Notes under the pieces: generated by a model
Told to the model about the DNA's origin: nothing
Database searches by the model: none
The model's input: only the letters and a program-made list of their open reading frames with translations
Position numbers and translations under genes: made by a program
DNA from: Lysobacterales bacterium 63-13
Lineage (GTDB): Bacteria > Pseudomonadota > Gammaproteobacteria > Xanthomonadales > Rhodanobacteraceae
Length of the DNA stretch: 64,000 bases
Direction of reading: 5' to 3'
NCBI GenBank assembly: GCA_001899855.1
Contig: MKWR01000004.1
Span: forward strand, 1 to 64,000
Shown here: piece after piece, positions 8,587 to 17,807 of the stretch
How the letters are laid out: every line of letters begins with the position of its first letter
Position numbering within the stretch: position 1 is the stretch's first letter

Positions 8587-8598
8587 GCCAGCGCTGGC
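8587..8598. terminator. 12-bp perfect palindrome between convergent genes
   Basis: GCCAGCGCTGGC is a perfect palindrome in the 69-bp gap between the GNAT gene and the next gene on the opposite strand. It is short and lacks a T-tract, so it is only a weak candidate transcript-end signal. Confidence 0.3.
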
Positions 8599-8629
8599 GG
8601 GAACAAGTGCCTGACCGGTTGCCTGCGCC

Positions 8630-10069
8630 TCAGCGCGTCCGTTCGGCACGCACGAAGGCGGCGCGAGTGATGCCTTGTTCGAGGAAACCGCTGCGCAGGT
8701 AACGGCGCACCTGGACCACGCCTTCATCCATGCCGACAATCTCCACGCGCATGGCCGGCTTGCCCCTGGTGTAGAGCATGAAGCGTTGGCCGACTTCGCT
8801 GGACAGCCTGGCGTAATCCTCGACCACCGCCGGGCGCTCGACGACTTCGCCGGCATCGGCCAACAGATACTCCTCGTCGGGATCGAGCGGAATCGTGGCA
8901 ACCGCGAGGGTCGGCGCTTGCGCGTTGCGTGTCGCGGCCACGGGTGCTGCTTCGTCACCTGCCGACTGCACCAGGCGGGCACTCGCAGCGCGTTCGGATT
9001 CGAGCAGCTTCCATGTCGAGCTGACTTCGTCATCGTCGGGCAGCGGGCGCACCGGGATCGCCTTCATGCCGATGCCCACGGTGCGGCCATCGACGTTGAA
9101 ACCACCGTGCATGTAGTCGATCCAGCGGCCGATATCCAGGTCGTAATAGCGTTCGCCGCTGATAGCCGGCGAGTAGTTGAGGACGAGATCGAGCGGTGCA
9201 CCGGTCTCGACATGGCGCCGGTATGCCGCCTGCGCGGCTGGCGTCGGCTCGAGGCCGAGCGCGGCGAGGGTGCGCTGCACCGTTTGCAGATGGCGATCGA
9301 TGAATTCGCCCGGCGTGATGCCATCCTTCCTTGCGCAGTAGGCGTTGCGTGCCTTGCTGAAACCCTCGTCCTTGACATGCCATTCGCTGGCCACCAGCTC
9401 GCTGCGGCCGCTATCGACAAGACTGAACAATGGAAAATTGTCGTGCAGCAGTTCTTCGCCGCGATAGTCGACGCGGCCCGCGCCGGGCGTGTGGATCGAG
9501 TGCTCGCGGATCAGTCGATCCTCGGTGCGATGCCAGGACATGGTCAGTTCGGTGCCTTCGGTGGTCAGGCCCATGTCGGCCAGTTCGCTGCTGACCCAGG
9601 CGCCATCCTCGGTGCAGCCGTCAGCCTCGAAAGGCGCAGCGCTGGCATTGCCGAACACCACCATCTCGCTGGTGAAGGGGATCGTCATGACGCCCTGGCC
9701 GCCGCTGAACTCGAGCCGGATGTCCTTGATCGCCTTGAGCAGGGCATTCCTCTTGCGGCTGAAACCGCTGCGGTAGTACTGCATCATCGGCACGTCGACG
9801 GTGAGGTGCTCGAAGTGGAAGACTTCCTCCTCGTCGTCCTCAAGCGGGATCAGGGTGACATCACTGACCCAGGTGCCGCCAAAGGGATTCGGCCAGCAAC
9901 TCTTGTAGGAGACATCCCAGCCCGGAAACGCCAACTGCAGCGAGCGGCCGGTGACGAAGTTGGCGTGGTAGACGCACCAGACGATCAGGACGACCAGGAA
10001 AAAGAGCGTGCTGACGATGCGCCAGATGGAGATTCCAGGCTTGTCTGCCTTGCTGGTCTTGCCCGCCAC
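8630..10069 (-). CDS. Conserved-looking membrane-anchored protein of unknown function
   Basis: About 479 residues. A single N-terminal hydrophobic helix ('IVSTLFFLVVLIVWCVYHA') is followed by a large, mostly polar, presumably periplasmic region that is rich in acidic residues and aromatic beta-like stretches. There is no catalytic motif I recognise. Two cysteines in 'SYKSCWPNPFGGTW' and 'FEADGCTEDGAW' could form a disulfide. The GTG start at 10069 has GGGAG 8 nt upstream; the ATG at 10117 would add 16 arginine- and cysteine-rich residues of little credibility. The gene lies 84 bp downstream of another membrane protein on the same strand and may share its transcript. I do not recognise the family. 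Confidence 0.7.
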   Translation of the reverse strand: MAGKTSKADKPGISIWRIVSTLFFLVVLIVWCVYHANFVTGRSLQLAFPGWDVSYKSCWPNPFGGTWVSDVTLIPLEDDEEEVFHFEHLTVDVPMMQYYRSGFSRKRNALLKAIKDIRLEFSGGQGVMTIPFTSEMVVFGNASAAPFEADGCTEDGAWVSSELADMGLTTEGTELTMSWHRTEDRLIREHSIHTPGAGRVDYRGEELLHDNFPLFSLVDSGRSELVASEWHVKDEGFSKARNAYCARKDGITPGEFIDRHLQTVQRTLAALGLEPTPAAQAAYRRHVETGAPLDLVLNYSPAISGERYYDLDIGRWIDYMHGGFNVDGRTVGIGMKAIPVRPLPDDDEVSSTWKLLESERAASARLVQSAGDEAAPVAATRNAQAPTLAVATIPLDPDEEYLLADAGEVVERPAVVEDYARLSSEVGQRFMLYTRGKPAMRVEIVGMDEGVVQVRRYLRSGFLEQGITRAAFVRAERTR

Positions 10070-10153
10070 GCACCGCGCTCCCTGTCCCTGATCGCCGCAG
10101 CGTGCGCGGCAAGGCATGAATCTTAGCCGGGCATCGGCCCGCGGGTCACGCCC

Positions 10154-10831
10154 TTACCAACCCGCCTCGCGCAACTTCCGTTCGGTCAAGGCATTGGCCG
10201 GGCGCGCGACGAGGCCGCCAGCCGGGGCCAGGCTGACATTGTATTCACCACCATCGACCAGGGGCAGGAACGCGGCACTGCCATAGTCGGCATCGATCCA
10301 CGGCAGCCATTGCGGAAAGCGGCGCTTGAGATCGAGCAGGTCGAACGGATTGCCTTCATCGAGCGCGACCACGCTGCGCGCCCGCTCGCTTTCCTGGGCG
10401 GCATCGGCATAGCGGCCGCCGATGCGATCGAGCCGGTACAGCACCGGCGCACCCAGCATGACCGCGCGCGGCTGCCACTTGACCACGCGCGCGTCGAGCT
10501 GCCATTGATCGCCGGCAATTGGCACATCGCGGTGCGTGCCGTCGGGATAGTCGAGGCGCACGTTGTAGCGCTGCGGCCCCAGCTGGCGCGCCTGCAAGGT
10601 GACCAGCAGGGTCTCCGTGGTCAGTCGCCGGTAGCCGATCAGGGCCGAGGCCGAGAATGCGCCGAGCAGCGCAAGCAGAAGAAATACCATCGTCCACAAG
10701 CTGCGGTGGCAAGCTGAGAAGCGGTGCCGCTGCCGCCAGCGCCGGCGTGCGCCGGCTGCGCTGATCAAGGCAAACAGCGCGCAGAATCCGGCGAACACGT
10801 AGAGGGCGATCAGGATCGGTGTCAGCGGCAT
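10154..10831 (-). CDS. Two-helix membrane protein of unknown function
   Basis: A 225-residue protein. Two N-terminal transmembrane helices ('PILIALYVFAGFCALFALIS' and 'MVFLLLALLGAFSASALIGY') are followed by a ~150-residue soluble domain with 'RYNVRLDYPDGTHRDVPIAG', which reads like a small beta-sandwich. Similar proteins in related genomes are sometimes labelled multidrug transporter, but there is no transporter architecture here, so that name should not be used. The protein probably sits in the inner membrane with the C-terminal domain in the periplasm. It is transcribed away from the lptM-dapF operon, the two being separated by a 120-bp divergent promoter region. Confidence 0.75.
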   Translation of the reverse strand: MPLTPILIALYVFAGFCALFALISAAGARRRWRQRHRFSACHRSLWTMVFLLLALLGAFSASALIGYRRLTTETLLVTLQARQLGPQRYNVRLDYPDGTHRDVPIAGDQWQLDARVVKWQPRAVMLGAPVLYRLDRIGGRYADAAQESERARSVVALDEGNPFDLLDLKRRFPQWLPWIDADYGSAAFLPLVDGGEYNVSLAPAGGLVARPANALTERKLREAGW

Positions 10832-10856
10832 GCCCCGAGCATACCCGGTTCGCTGC

Positions 10857-10919
10857 GGATTCTGCAGCGACCGGCGACGCGGATTGTGCAGCGGACGATG
10901 CGCCCAGCGGCGCTATACT
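10857..10919 (+). promoter_or_regulatory. Candidate promoter region of the lptM-dapF operon
   Basis: TATACT at 10914-10919 fits a sigma-70 -10 box, 32 bp before the lptM start. No good -35 is seen at the right spacing. Two imperfect direct repeats (10857-10873 and 10881-10897, 14 of 17 identical, both containing TGCAGCG) sit just upstream and could bind a regulator. Confidence 0.3.
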
Positions 10920-10951
10920 CGTCGCCATTCCCGCACTGACGAGATCCACGC

Positions 10952-11083
10952 ATGTTGCGCATGTCCCGATCGCTGGCTGTCCTTGTCGCCCTGATCCTGC
11001 TCACCGCCTGCGGCAACAAGGGCGACCTGGTCAAGCCCGCGGCAACGCCCGCGGACAAGCCGGCGACTGCCGCGCAAGGCTGA
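10952..11083 (+). CDS. lptM: LPS translocon maturation lipoprotein LptM-like
   Basis: A 43-residue lipoprotein too short for most gene callers. The signal peptide 'SLAVLVALILLTACGNKG' ends in the lipobox LTAC. The segment after the cysteine, 'GNKGDLVKP', matches the short conserved core of YifL/LptM ('G-KG-L--P'), and the rest is a proline/alanine-rich tail. In E. coli, LptM binds the LptD-LptE LPS translocon and promotes correct disulfide formation in LptD. The identification is strongly supported by position: yifL/lptM directly precedes dapF, DUF484 and xerC in enterobacteria, exactly as here. Only 13 bp separate its stop from dapF. Confidence 0.85.
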   Translation: MLRMSRSLAVLVALILLTACGNKGDLVKPAATPADKPATAAQG

Positions 11084-11096
11084 GGCCGCGCAGACG

Positions 11097-11927
11097 ATGG
11101 CCCTGGCGTTCAGCAAGATGCATGGCATTGGCAATGATTTTGTCGTGCTTGATTGCCGCCAGCATGCGTGCGCGCTGGATGCGGCGCAGATCCGCAAGAT
11201 GGGTGATCGACACCTTGGCGTCGGCTTCGACCAGTTGCTGACCATCGAGCAGGATGAAACGGCCGATTGCGTGTTTCGCTACGCCATCTGGAACCGCGAT
11301 GGTTCGCCCTCGGGCCAATGTGGCAACGGCGTGCGCTGCGTGGCTGCCTGGCTGGCCCGCGACGGCAGCCTGGAGGCGGGCCTGGTGCGCCTGATGAGTC
11401 CTTCTGGGCCGGTGCGCGTGGAAGTGCTCGCCGATGCACGCGTGCGCGTGGACATGGGTGAGCCGCGCTTCTCCCCGGCGGACGTGCCGTTTGCGGCAAC
11501 CACGGAGTGCGATCGCTATCGCATCGATGTGGCGGGTCGCACGATCGAGATTGGCGCGGTGTCGATGGGCAATCCGCATGCGGTCATCGACGTCGCTGAC
11601 GTCGATCAGGCCGAGGTCGGCGTGCTCGGCCCGCAACTCGCGCATGCCGAGGTATTTGCGCAAGGCTGCAACGTCGGCTTCGCGCAGATCCTTTCGCGTT
11701 CGGCCATCGCCCTGCGCGTGTGGGAGCGCGGCGTTGGCGAAACCCTGGGCTGTGGCAGCGGCGCCTGTGCGGCGATGGCCGTCATGCATCGGCGCAGGCA
11801 GGTCGATGACGAGGTGGAAATCCGCCTGCCGGGCGGTGCATTGTTGATCCAATGGCAGGGTCCGGGTCATCCCTTGTGGATGACCGGTCCCGCAACTTTC
11901 GTATTTGAAGGGGTATGGCATGAGTGA
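11097..11927 (+). CDS. dapF: Diaminopimelate epimerase
   Basis: 276 residues, the usual length. DapF converts LL- to meso-diaminopimelate for lysine and peptidoglycan synthesis in the cytoplasm. The two catalytic cysteines are visible: C75 in 'SGQCGNGVRC' and C219 in 'TLGCGSGACA'. The substrate-binding 'MHGIGNDFVVLD' starts at residue 8, and 'SMGNPHAV' is present. The last eight bases (ATGAGTGA) overlap the start of the DUF484 gene, so the two are translationally coupled. The operon order lptM-dapF-DUF484-xerC is classical for Gammaproteobacteria. Confidence 0.98.
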   Translation: MALAFSKMHGIGNDFVVLDCRQHACALDAAQIRKMGDRHLGVGFDQLLTIEQDETADCVFRYAIWNRDGSPSGQCGNGVRCVAAWLARDGSLEAGLVRLMSPSGPVRVEVLADARVRVDMGEPRFSPADVPFAATTECDRYRIDVAGRTIEIGAVSMGNPHAVIDVADVDQAEVGVLGPQLAHAEVFAQGCNVGFAQILSRSAIALRVWERGVGETLGCGSGACAAMAVMHRRRQVDDEVEIRLPGGALLIQWQGPGHPLWMTGPATFVFEGVWHE

Positions 11928-12606
11928 TCTGAGTGTGAGGGACGGCCTCAGCGCAATGGAGGTGGCCAGCTACCTGCGTCGGCATTCGGATTTCCTCAGG
12001 GAGTTTCCGGACATCGCCATGCTCCTGCGCCTGCCGCGCGAACAGGGTCCGGCGGCCTCGCTGGCCAGTTACCAGCTCGAGGTGCTGCGCGACAAGAACA
12101 ACGAGTTCTCGCGACGCTTGCATGACCTCATTGAAATCGCCCACGAAAACGAAACCCTGATGGTGCGCGTGCACACGCTGACCCTGGCGCTGATGCGCGC
12201 GAACAGCCTGGCCGACACGGTGACCCGTGTCGTCGCCAGCCTGACCGAGGATTTCCATACCGACCTGGTGCGCGTCGTGCTGTTTCGCAGCGAACCGGAT
12301 CTGCCGGCGGCGGAATGGCTGCTGGTCGAGGCCGACGGGCCTGAATCGATGCCGGCATTTGCCGAATTCCTCAAGCGTGGCGAACCGCTCTGCGGTCGCC
12401 TGCAGCAGGACAAGCTCGATGCCCTGTTCGGCAAGCGCGCCAGCGAAGTGCAATCAGCGGTGCTGCTCGCCATCGGCGAGGTCGGAATGCTGGCGATCGG
12501 CAGCCTCGATGCCAACCGCTTCCATCCCGGCATGGGCACCGTGTTCCTGCGCCTGATCGCCGAAGCCATGTCGGCGGCGGTCGGACGCTACACCGACACG
12601 CCCTGA
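11920..12606 (+). CDS. DUF484 family protein
   Basis: A 228-residue protein with the DUF484 pattern: an N-terminal helical stretch 'VASYLRRHSDFLREFPDIA' followed by a coiled region ('LEVLRDKNNEFSRRLHDLI') and a GAF-like C-terminal domain ending 'GTVFLRLIAEAMSAAVGR'. The family is found between dapF and xerC in many gammaproteobacteria. Its biochemical role is not established; the GAF-like fold suggests a sensory or ligand-binding function. ATG 11920 lies within the dapF stop region and has AAGGGG upstream; a TTG at 11905 is the only alternative. One base separates its stop from the xerC ATG. Confidence 0.92.
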   Translation: MSDLSVRDGLSAMEVASYLRRHSDFLREFPDIAMLLRLPREQGPAASLASYQLEVLRDKNNEFSRRLHDLIEIAHENETLMVRVHTLTLALMRANSLADTVTRVVASLTEDFHTDLVRVVLFRSEPDLPAAEWLLVEADGPESMPAFAEFLKRGEPLCGRLQQDKLDALFGKRASEVQSAVLLAIGEVGMLAIGSLDANRFHPGMGTVFLRLIAEAMSAAVGRYTDTP

Positions 12607-12607
12607 G

Positions 12608-13501
12608 ATGGTGGCACCGCTCGCCGCCGCCATTGATGGCTATCTCGGCTATCTGCGCGTCGAGCGTCGCTATTCGGCATCCACGCTCGACAACTACGCG
12701 CGCGCCCTGGCCAAGTTGCGCGCCCATGCCGAGCGCATCGGCATCGGGCGCTGGCAGGAACTGCGCAGCGCGCAACTGCAGGCCTTGCTGGCCGAGCAGC
12801 ATCGCGCCGGCCTGGCCCCGGCCAGCCTCGGCTTGTTCCTTTCCTCGTGCCGCAGCTTCTTCCGTTATCTGGCCCGCGAAGGCGAGGTCAAGGTCAATCC
12901 GGCCATTGGCGTGCGCGCGCCGAAAATCCCGCGCAAGCTGCCCAAAGTCCTCGACGCCGACGAGATGACCGCCCTGCTCGAGTTCCCCCTCGACGATGCC
13001 GAAGCCGTGCACGATCGGGCGATGCTCGAACTGCTTTATTCCAGCGGCCTGCGCGTGGCTGAGATCGTCAGCCTGCGTTGGCGTGATCTGGATGTCAGCG
13101 AGGGCATGCTGCGGGTCACCGGCAAGGGCGCGAAGACGCGCATCGTGCCGGTCGGCCGCCAGGCCTTGTCCGCGCTGCAAGCATTGCGCACGCAGGATCA
13201 CGGTGGCGATGACGATTTGATCCTGCGTGGCCGCAACGGGCGAGCGCTCAGCACCAATGGCGTGCGCACGCGGCTCAAGCGACGCGCCCGCGACCAGGGC
13301 ATCTGGCAGCGTGTCTATCCGCATCTGCTGCGTCATTCCTGCGCCAGCCACCTGCTTGAATCCTCCGGCAACCTGCGCGCGGTGCAGGAGCTGCTTGGCC
13401 ACGCCGACATCGGCACGACGCAGATCTACACGCATCTGGATTTCCAGCATCTGGCCAAGGTCTATGACGCCGCGCATCCGCGAGCCAGGCGCAAGGGTTG
13501 A
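12608..13501 (+). CDS. xerC: Tyrosine recombinase XerC
   Basis: 297 residues, typical length. Together with XerD, XerC resolves chromosome dimers at dif during cell division. The catalytic set is complete: R149 ('SSGLRVAEI'), K173 ('TGKGAKTR'), H239 and R242 ('HLLRHSC'), H265 ('LLGHADIGTTQIY') and nucleophile Y274. The N-terminal SAM-like DNA-binding domain spans residues ~5-95. The context, fourth gene after dapF and DUF484, supports XerC rather than XerD. The start follows the DUF484 stop by one base, implying coupling. About 900 bp without a clear gene follow downstream. Confidence 0.97.
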   Translation: MVAPLAAAIDGYLGYLRVERRYSASTLDNYARALAKLRAHAERIGIGRWQELRSAQLQALLAEQHRAGLAPASLGLFLSSCRSFFRYLAREGEVKVNPAIGVRAPKIPRKLPKVLDADEMTALLEFPLDDAEAVHDRAMLELLYSSGLRVAEIVSLRWRDLDVSEGMLRVTGKGAKTRIVPVGRQALSALQALRTQDHGGDDDLILRGRNGRALSTNGVRTRLKRRARDQGIWQRVYPHLLRHSCASHLLESSGNLRAVQELLGHADIGTTQIYTHLDFQHLAKVYDAAHPRARRKG

Positions 13502-14125
13502 ACCGTTTGGATATTGTGATGTGCGATGCATGCGTCGATGGCGGTCACCGCCGTTCGGTGATGCTGGTAAACGCACAAGCCTTCGTAGGAACCGGCTTCA
13601 GCCTGAGGTTTCCCCACAAATACGTCTTCATATTCATGGATTTGCCCACTTTTTGCAGTCAAGTGCCGCGCAAAAATCGGTTCTGATACTTTGGGTGTCG
13701 AGGTCAGACGTCTTCGTGGGCTCTTGAAGTACGGCCGGCGGGGACGCCGGCGTTCCCAGGTCTTCCATGCGCTCGCGTGCCAGCGAGGGCAATTGCCACA
13801 GCGCAAAGCCAGAGCCACATCCAAAGCTCCCCTCATCCGCCTTCGGCACCTTCTCCCGCAAGGGGAGAAGGAAAAGCTGGATGTTTGACGTCTACCGGAA
13901 TCTGCGTCTGCTTCTGCTCGGTTTTGCTGCGCAGGATGCGCAGTGAATGAGGCCCCTATGCGGCGGCGAAGTGGTGGAGGAGTGCCCGCAGGGTGGCTCG
14001 CAGGGATGCGAGCCAGTTGGTTGTCAGTGCAGGGATGCACTGTCCGCCAACCCCGGAACCGCTTCGCGAAGTCGGAGGGCAGGATGCCCGGAGACCGCTG
14101 CATCGGGGTGGCCTTCTCTTTGGTT

Positions 14126-14153
14126 ACTTTCTCTTGGCCACGCAAGAGAAAGT
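14126..14153. repeat. Perfect 11-bp inverted repeat, 6-nt loop
   Basis: ACTTTCTCTTG (14126-14136) and CAAGAGAAAGT (14143-14153) enclose GCCACG. It is followed within 50 bp by two more perfect hairpins with 6-bp stems (14160-14174, 14196-14210). The sequence style resembles dispersed intergenic repeats of Xanthomonadales. Confidence 0.6.
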
Positions 14154-14261
14154 GACTCGCTCGCCTGAGGCGAGTGAAAAATGGCATGGATGCCGCGCTC
14201 CGCAGGAGCGTATCTGTTGGGATCGAACGAAAAATAAGTGGGGAAACCTAAGGCTTCATCC

Positions 14262-14298
14262 GTCCCAAGAAGGGGACTGATGTCCCAAGAAGGGGACT
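14262..14298. repeat. Tandem direct repeat, 17-bp unit with 20-bp period
   Basis: GTCCCAAGAAGGGGACT occurs at 14262-14278 and again at 14282-14298, identical, separated by three bases. Each unit is itself an imperfect dyad (GTCCC...GGGAC). Confidence 0.8.
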
Positions 14299-14404
14299 CC
14301 CTGCGGTCGCGATGAGATGCTTTTCTTCCGGCGTGACGAAGGGCATCGGGCATGAATGCCCTTCCTACGAAGGGCCGAGTGGGTGCTGCGCATCGAAGCA
14401 TCGG

Positions 14405-14827
14405 CTATTTCGCGACAAAATCCATCGATGCCGAGTTCAGGCAGAAGCGCAGCCCGGTTGGCGGTGGGCCATCCGGGAAAACATGGCCAAGATGGCTGTC
14501 GCAGCGCGCGCAGCGCACCTCGATGCGGATCATGCCGTGGCTGATGTCGCGGATCTCGCGCACATGCTGCGCATCGAACGGGGCGAAGAAGCTCGGCCAG
14601 CCGGTGCCGGACTCAAACTTGGTTGCGGAGTGGAACAGCGGCAGCGCGCACAGCTTGCACAGGTAGCGGCCATCCTCCTTGTTGTCGAGCAGGCCGCCGC
14701 AGAACGGATGCTCGGTGCCGTGATCGAGCAGGATGTGGCGTTCGGCGGCAGTGAGCTTCTGTGCCAGGCGCTCGCGCTCTTGCGCATCGATCGGGGTGAT
14801 GTCGTAACCGCTGGCCGAGGTGTTCAT
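14405..14827 (-). CDS. msrB: Peptide-methionine (R)-S-oxide reductase MsrB
   Basis: A 140-residue MsrB. It reduces the R epimer of methionine sulfoxide in proteins. Four zinc cysteines are present as two CxxC pairs (C57/C60 in 'CKLC', C106/C109 in 'CARC'), with catalytic C129 in 'RFCLNSAS'. The family motif 'ESGTGWPSF' is intact. There is no signal peptide, so the enzyme acts in the cytoplasm. Its ATG overlaps the msrA stop by four bases, so msrA and msrB are cotranscribed and coupled, a common pairing that handles both sulfoxide epimers. Confidence 0.97.
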   Translation of the reverse strand: MNTSASGYDITPIDAQERERLAQKLTAAERHILLDHGTEHPFCGGLLDNKEDGRYLCKLCALPLFHSATKFESGTGWPSFFAPFDAQHVREIRDISHGMIRIEVRCARCDSHLGHVFPDGPPPTGLRFCLNSASMDFVAK

Positions 14828-15465
14828 GCCGGCGATTTCTTCAGCTTGTCGGCGAATTTTCGGCGCAGCTTGGCCACCTTGGGCAGGGCGACGGCGGCAA
14901 TGTAGCCTTGTTCGGGATGCAGTTCGGCGTAATTGTGGTGGTAGGCCTCGGCCTCGTGGAAGGAGTCCAGTGGCACCACTTCGGTGACGATGGGATCGTT
15001 GAAGACGCCGGCCTTGTCGAGCTGGCGGATGTAGGCCTCGGCCACTTCCCGCTGCGCGGCGTCGACATGAAAAATTGCCGAACGATACTGGCGGCCGCGA
15101 TCCTCGCCCTGGCGATCCTTCTGCGTCGGATCATGGGCGACGGCGAAATAGACCTTGAGCAACTGGCCGAAGCTCGTGCGCGCCGGATCAAAGCGGATCG
15201 AGACCACCTCGGCATGGTTGGTGGTACCGCTGCAGACGGTCTTGTAGTCGGCATTGTGAGCGGCATCGCCGCTGTAGCCGGAGGTCACCGAGTTGACGCC
15301 GTCAATTTCCTTGAACACCGCCTCGACACACCAGAAACACCCGCCGGCAAGCACGGCGTGCTGCTCGCCGCTGGCTGCAGCGGGATCGATGTCGCGCTCG
15401 GGGTTGGGAAAATCGCCACGCGCGATGGCGAGATTGGCGCCGGGGATTTCACAGACGAGGTTCAT
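14824..15465 (-). CDS. msrA: Peptide-methionine (S)-S-oxide reductase MsrA
   Basis: A 213-residue MsrA, which reduces the S epimer of methionine sulfoxide. Catalytic C43 lies in 'AGGCFWCVEAVF'. Other family signatures are 'SGYSGD', 'HAEVVSIRFDP' and 'YHHNYAELHPEQGYIA'. ATG 15465 has AAGGA 6 nt upstream and starts at the family's normal N-terminus; a longer frame to 15495 adds ten residues without support. It is the first gene of the msrA-msrB operon, with a ~145-bp divergent region shared with the formaldehyde dehydrogenase gene, an arrangement compatible with common stress control. Confidence 0.97.
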   Translation of the reverse strand: MNLVCEIPGANLAIARGDFPNPERDIDPAAASGEQHAVLAGGCFWCVEAVFKEIDGVNSVTSGYSGDAAHNADYKTVCSGTTNHAEVVSIRFDPARTSFGQLLKVYFAVAHDPTQKDRQGEDRGRQYRSAIFHVDAAQREVAEAYIRQLDKAGVFNDPIVTEVVPLDSFHEAEAYHHNYAELHPEQGYIAAVALPKVAKLRRKFADKLKKSPA

Positions 15466-15559
15466 GGGAATTCCTTGTTGGCAAGCCAAAGCCAATGCGT
15501 CCGCAGAGCGTGTTTTTCAAGCGCGGGTTGGTATGCGCAGGCAGGGATCGCTACAGTAG

Positions 15560-16723
<1,164 letters not shown>

Positions 16724-16811
16724 AGGCGCAGGTTTGCCGGCGCTGGATGCCAGCCCGCTGATCCGCGATAGACTCCCCGGCTCGCGGGCGTGATTGTCGG
16801 GAGGATTCGCC

Positions 16812-17762
16812 ATGTGGGCTGATACCGGAACCATCCTGCTGGGCAGCGTGTTGCTGGTCTTCGGCGCGGATTCGCTGGCGCAAGGGGTGTCGGGCTTGCT
16901 CGTGCGCAATTCGGGGCAATCCTGGTTGCGCGCCCTGGCTGCCGCCGCGGTCGCTGCCCTCGCTCCGCTGCTGGCGATCGCCATTGCCGCCGTGCTGGTC
17001 GGGCGTGCGGAACTGGCTGCTGGCGCTGCGCTGGGTGGTGCAATTGCCCAGCTCGGCCTGTTGCTGGCGCTGGCGGCGCTGGCAGCTCCGCTGCGCGTGC
17101 GCGTGCCGACGCTCGCCTGGCTCAACCCCGCCTTGATCGGTGCCGTCGTGCTGGTCTGGCTGCTTGGCCTCGACCACGCCTACTCGCGCCTTGACGGCGG
17201 CATCATGCTGCTTGCCTTCGTCGGCATCGCCGCCCTGCTTGCACGTGGCATCTGGCGGCAACGCAGCCTCGCGGAAAGCTTGTCAGATGCGCCTGCGCCG
17301 AGTTTCAGCACTTCCCGCTCGCTGCTGCGCCTGCTCGTCGGCGGGGTTCTCGTCGGACTCGGTGCCTGGCGCGTGCTGGTTGGAACGAGCGGCCTCGCCA
17401 CAACGATCCTGCTGAACCCGCTGATCCTCGCCTTGCTTGTGCTTGGCCCGGTCAGCGCCGTGGCCGGCGCGCCCACGGCGATCCTGGCGGCGCGGCGAGG
17501 GCGTGGGGAAATCGCCCTGGCGCAAGCCTTGTTTGCGGCGCTTGCGGCCACCCTGCTGCTGTTTGGTGGCGTGGTCCTCGCGCATGCGCTGGCCATTCCC
17601 GCCTCGATCTGGCGTTTCGAGTTGCCGGTCCTGCTGACCCTGGCCGTTGCCGTCTATCCAATGATGCGCAGCGACGGCGAGTTGTCGCGGCGCGAAGGTG
17701 CGGTGTTGTTGCTGGCCTGGCTCGGCTTCCTCGCCATCGAGCTGTGGTTGAGTTTCGCGTGA
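16812..17762 (+). CDS. Sodium/calcium exchanger-like (CaCA) membrane protein
   Basis: About 316 residues, nearly all hydrophobic, with ~10 helices in two halves. The first half, with 'GADSLAQGVSGLLV' and later 'GRAELAAGAALGGAIAQLGLL', resembles the alpha-1 repeat of cation/Ca2+ exchangers ('GAE-LV-GA' and 'G---LGSNI-N'). The second half has a weaker counterpart, 'GAPTAILAARRGRGEIALAQA'. Several polar ion-ligand positions of the alpha repeats are replaced by alanine or glycine, so transport activity and ion are uncertain. ATG 16812 with GGGAGG 6 nt upstream is preferred over an in-frame codon at 16794. A histidine-kinase-like gene follows 45 bp downstream. Confidence 0.65.
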   Translation: MWADTGTILLGSVLLVFGADSLAQGVSGLLVRNSGQSWLRALAAAAVAALAPLLAIAIAAVLVGRAELAAGAALGGAIAQLGLLLALAALAAPLRVRVPTLAWLNPALIGAVVLVWLLGLDHAYSRLDGGIMLLAFVGIAALLARGIWRQRSLAESLSDAPAPSFSTSRSLLRLLVGGVLVGLGAWRVLVGTSGLATTILLNPLILALLVLGPVSAVAGAPTAILAARRGRGEIALAQALFAALAATLLLFGGVVLAHALAIPASIWRFELPVLLTLAVAVYPMMRSDGELSRREGAVLLLAWLGFLAIELWLSFA

Positions 17763-17807
17763 ACGTTCGATCGCTATACTGCGTGCCGGGTTAGGGAGTA
17801 AGACTTG

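Larger units (their letters stand above)
13502..14404. repeat. Non-coding intergenic mosaic of repeats and hairpins
   Basis: 903 bp between convergent xerC and msrB with no credible gene. Its parts are as follows. 13734-13757 is a copy of the repeat at 2083-2112. 13825-13870 is a 'ccctcatccgccttcggcac' type element common in proteobacterial intergenic DNA. 14126-14153, 14160-14174 and 14196-14210 are three successive hairpins. 14262-14298 is a tandem 17-bp repeat. 14348-14361 is a GGGCAT/ATGCCC hairpin. Short open frames here are compositional accidents. It looks like an accumulation site for dispersed repeats rather than a decayed gene. Confidence 0.6.

Noticed and set aside
12608-13501. Integrase of a genomic island
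   Set aside because: The tyrosine recombinase sits in the conserved dapF-DUF484-xerC order and has XerC length, so it is the housekeeping recombinase.
13734-14361. Clustered short repeats that might suggest a CRISPR array
   Set aside because: The repeats differ from one another, spacers are not uniform, and no cas gene is present.
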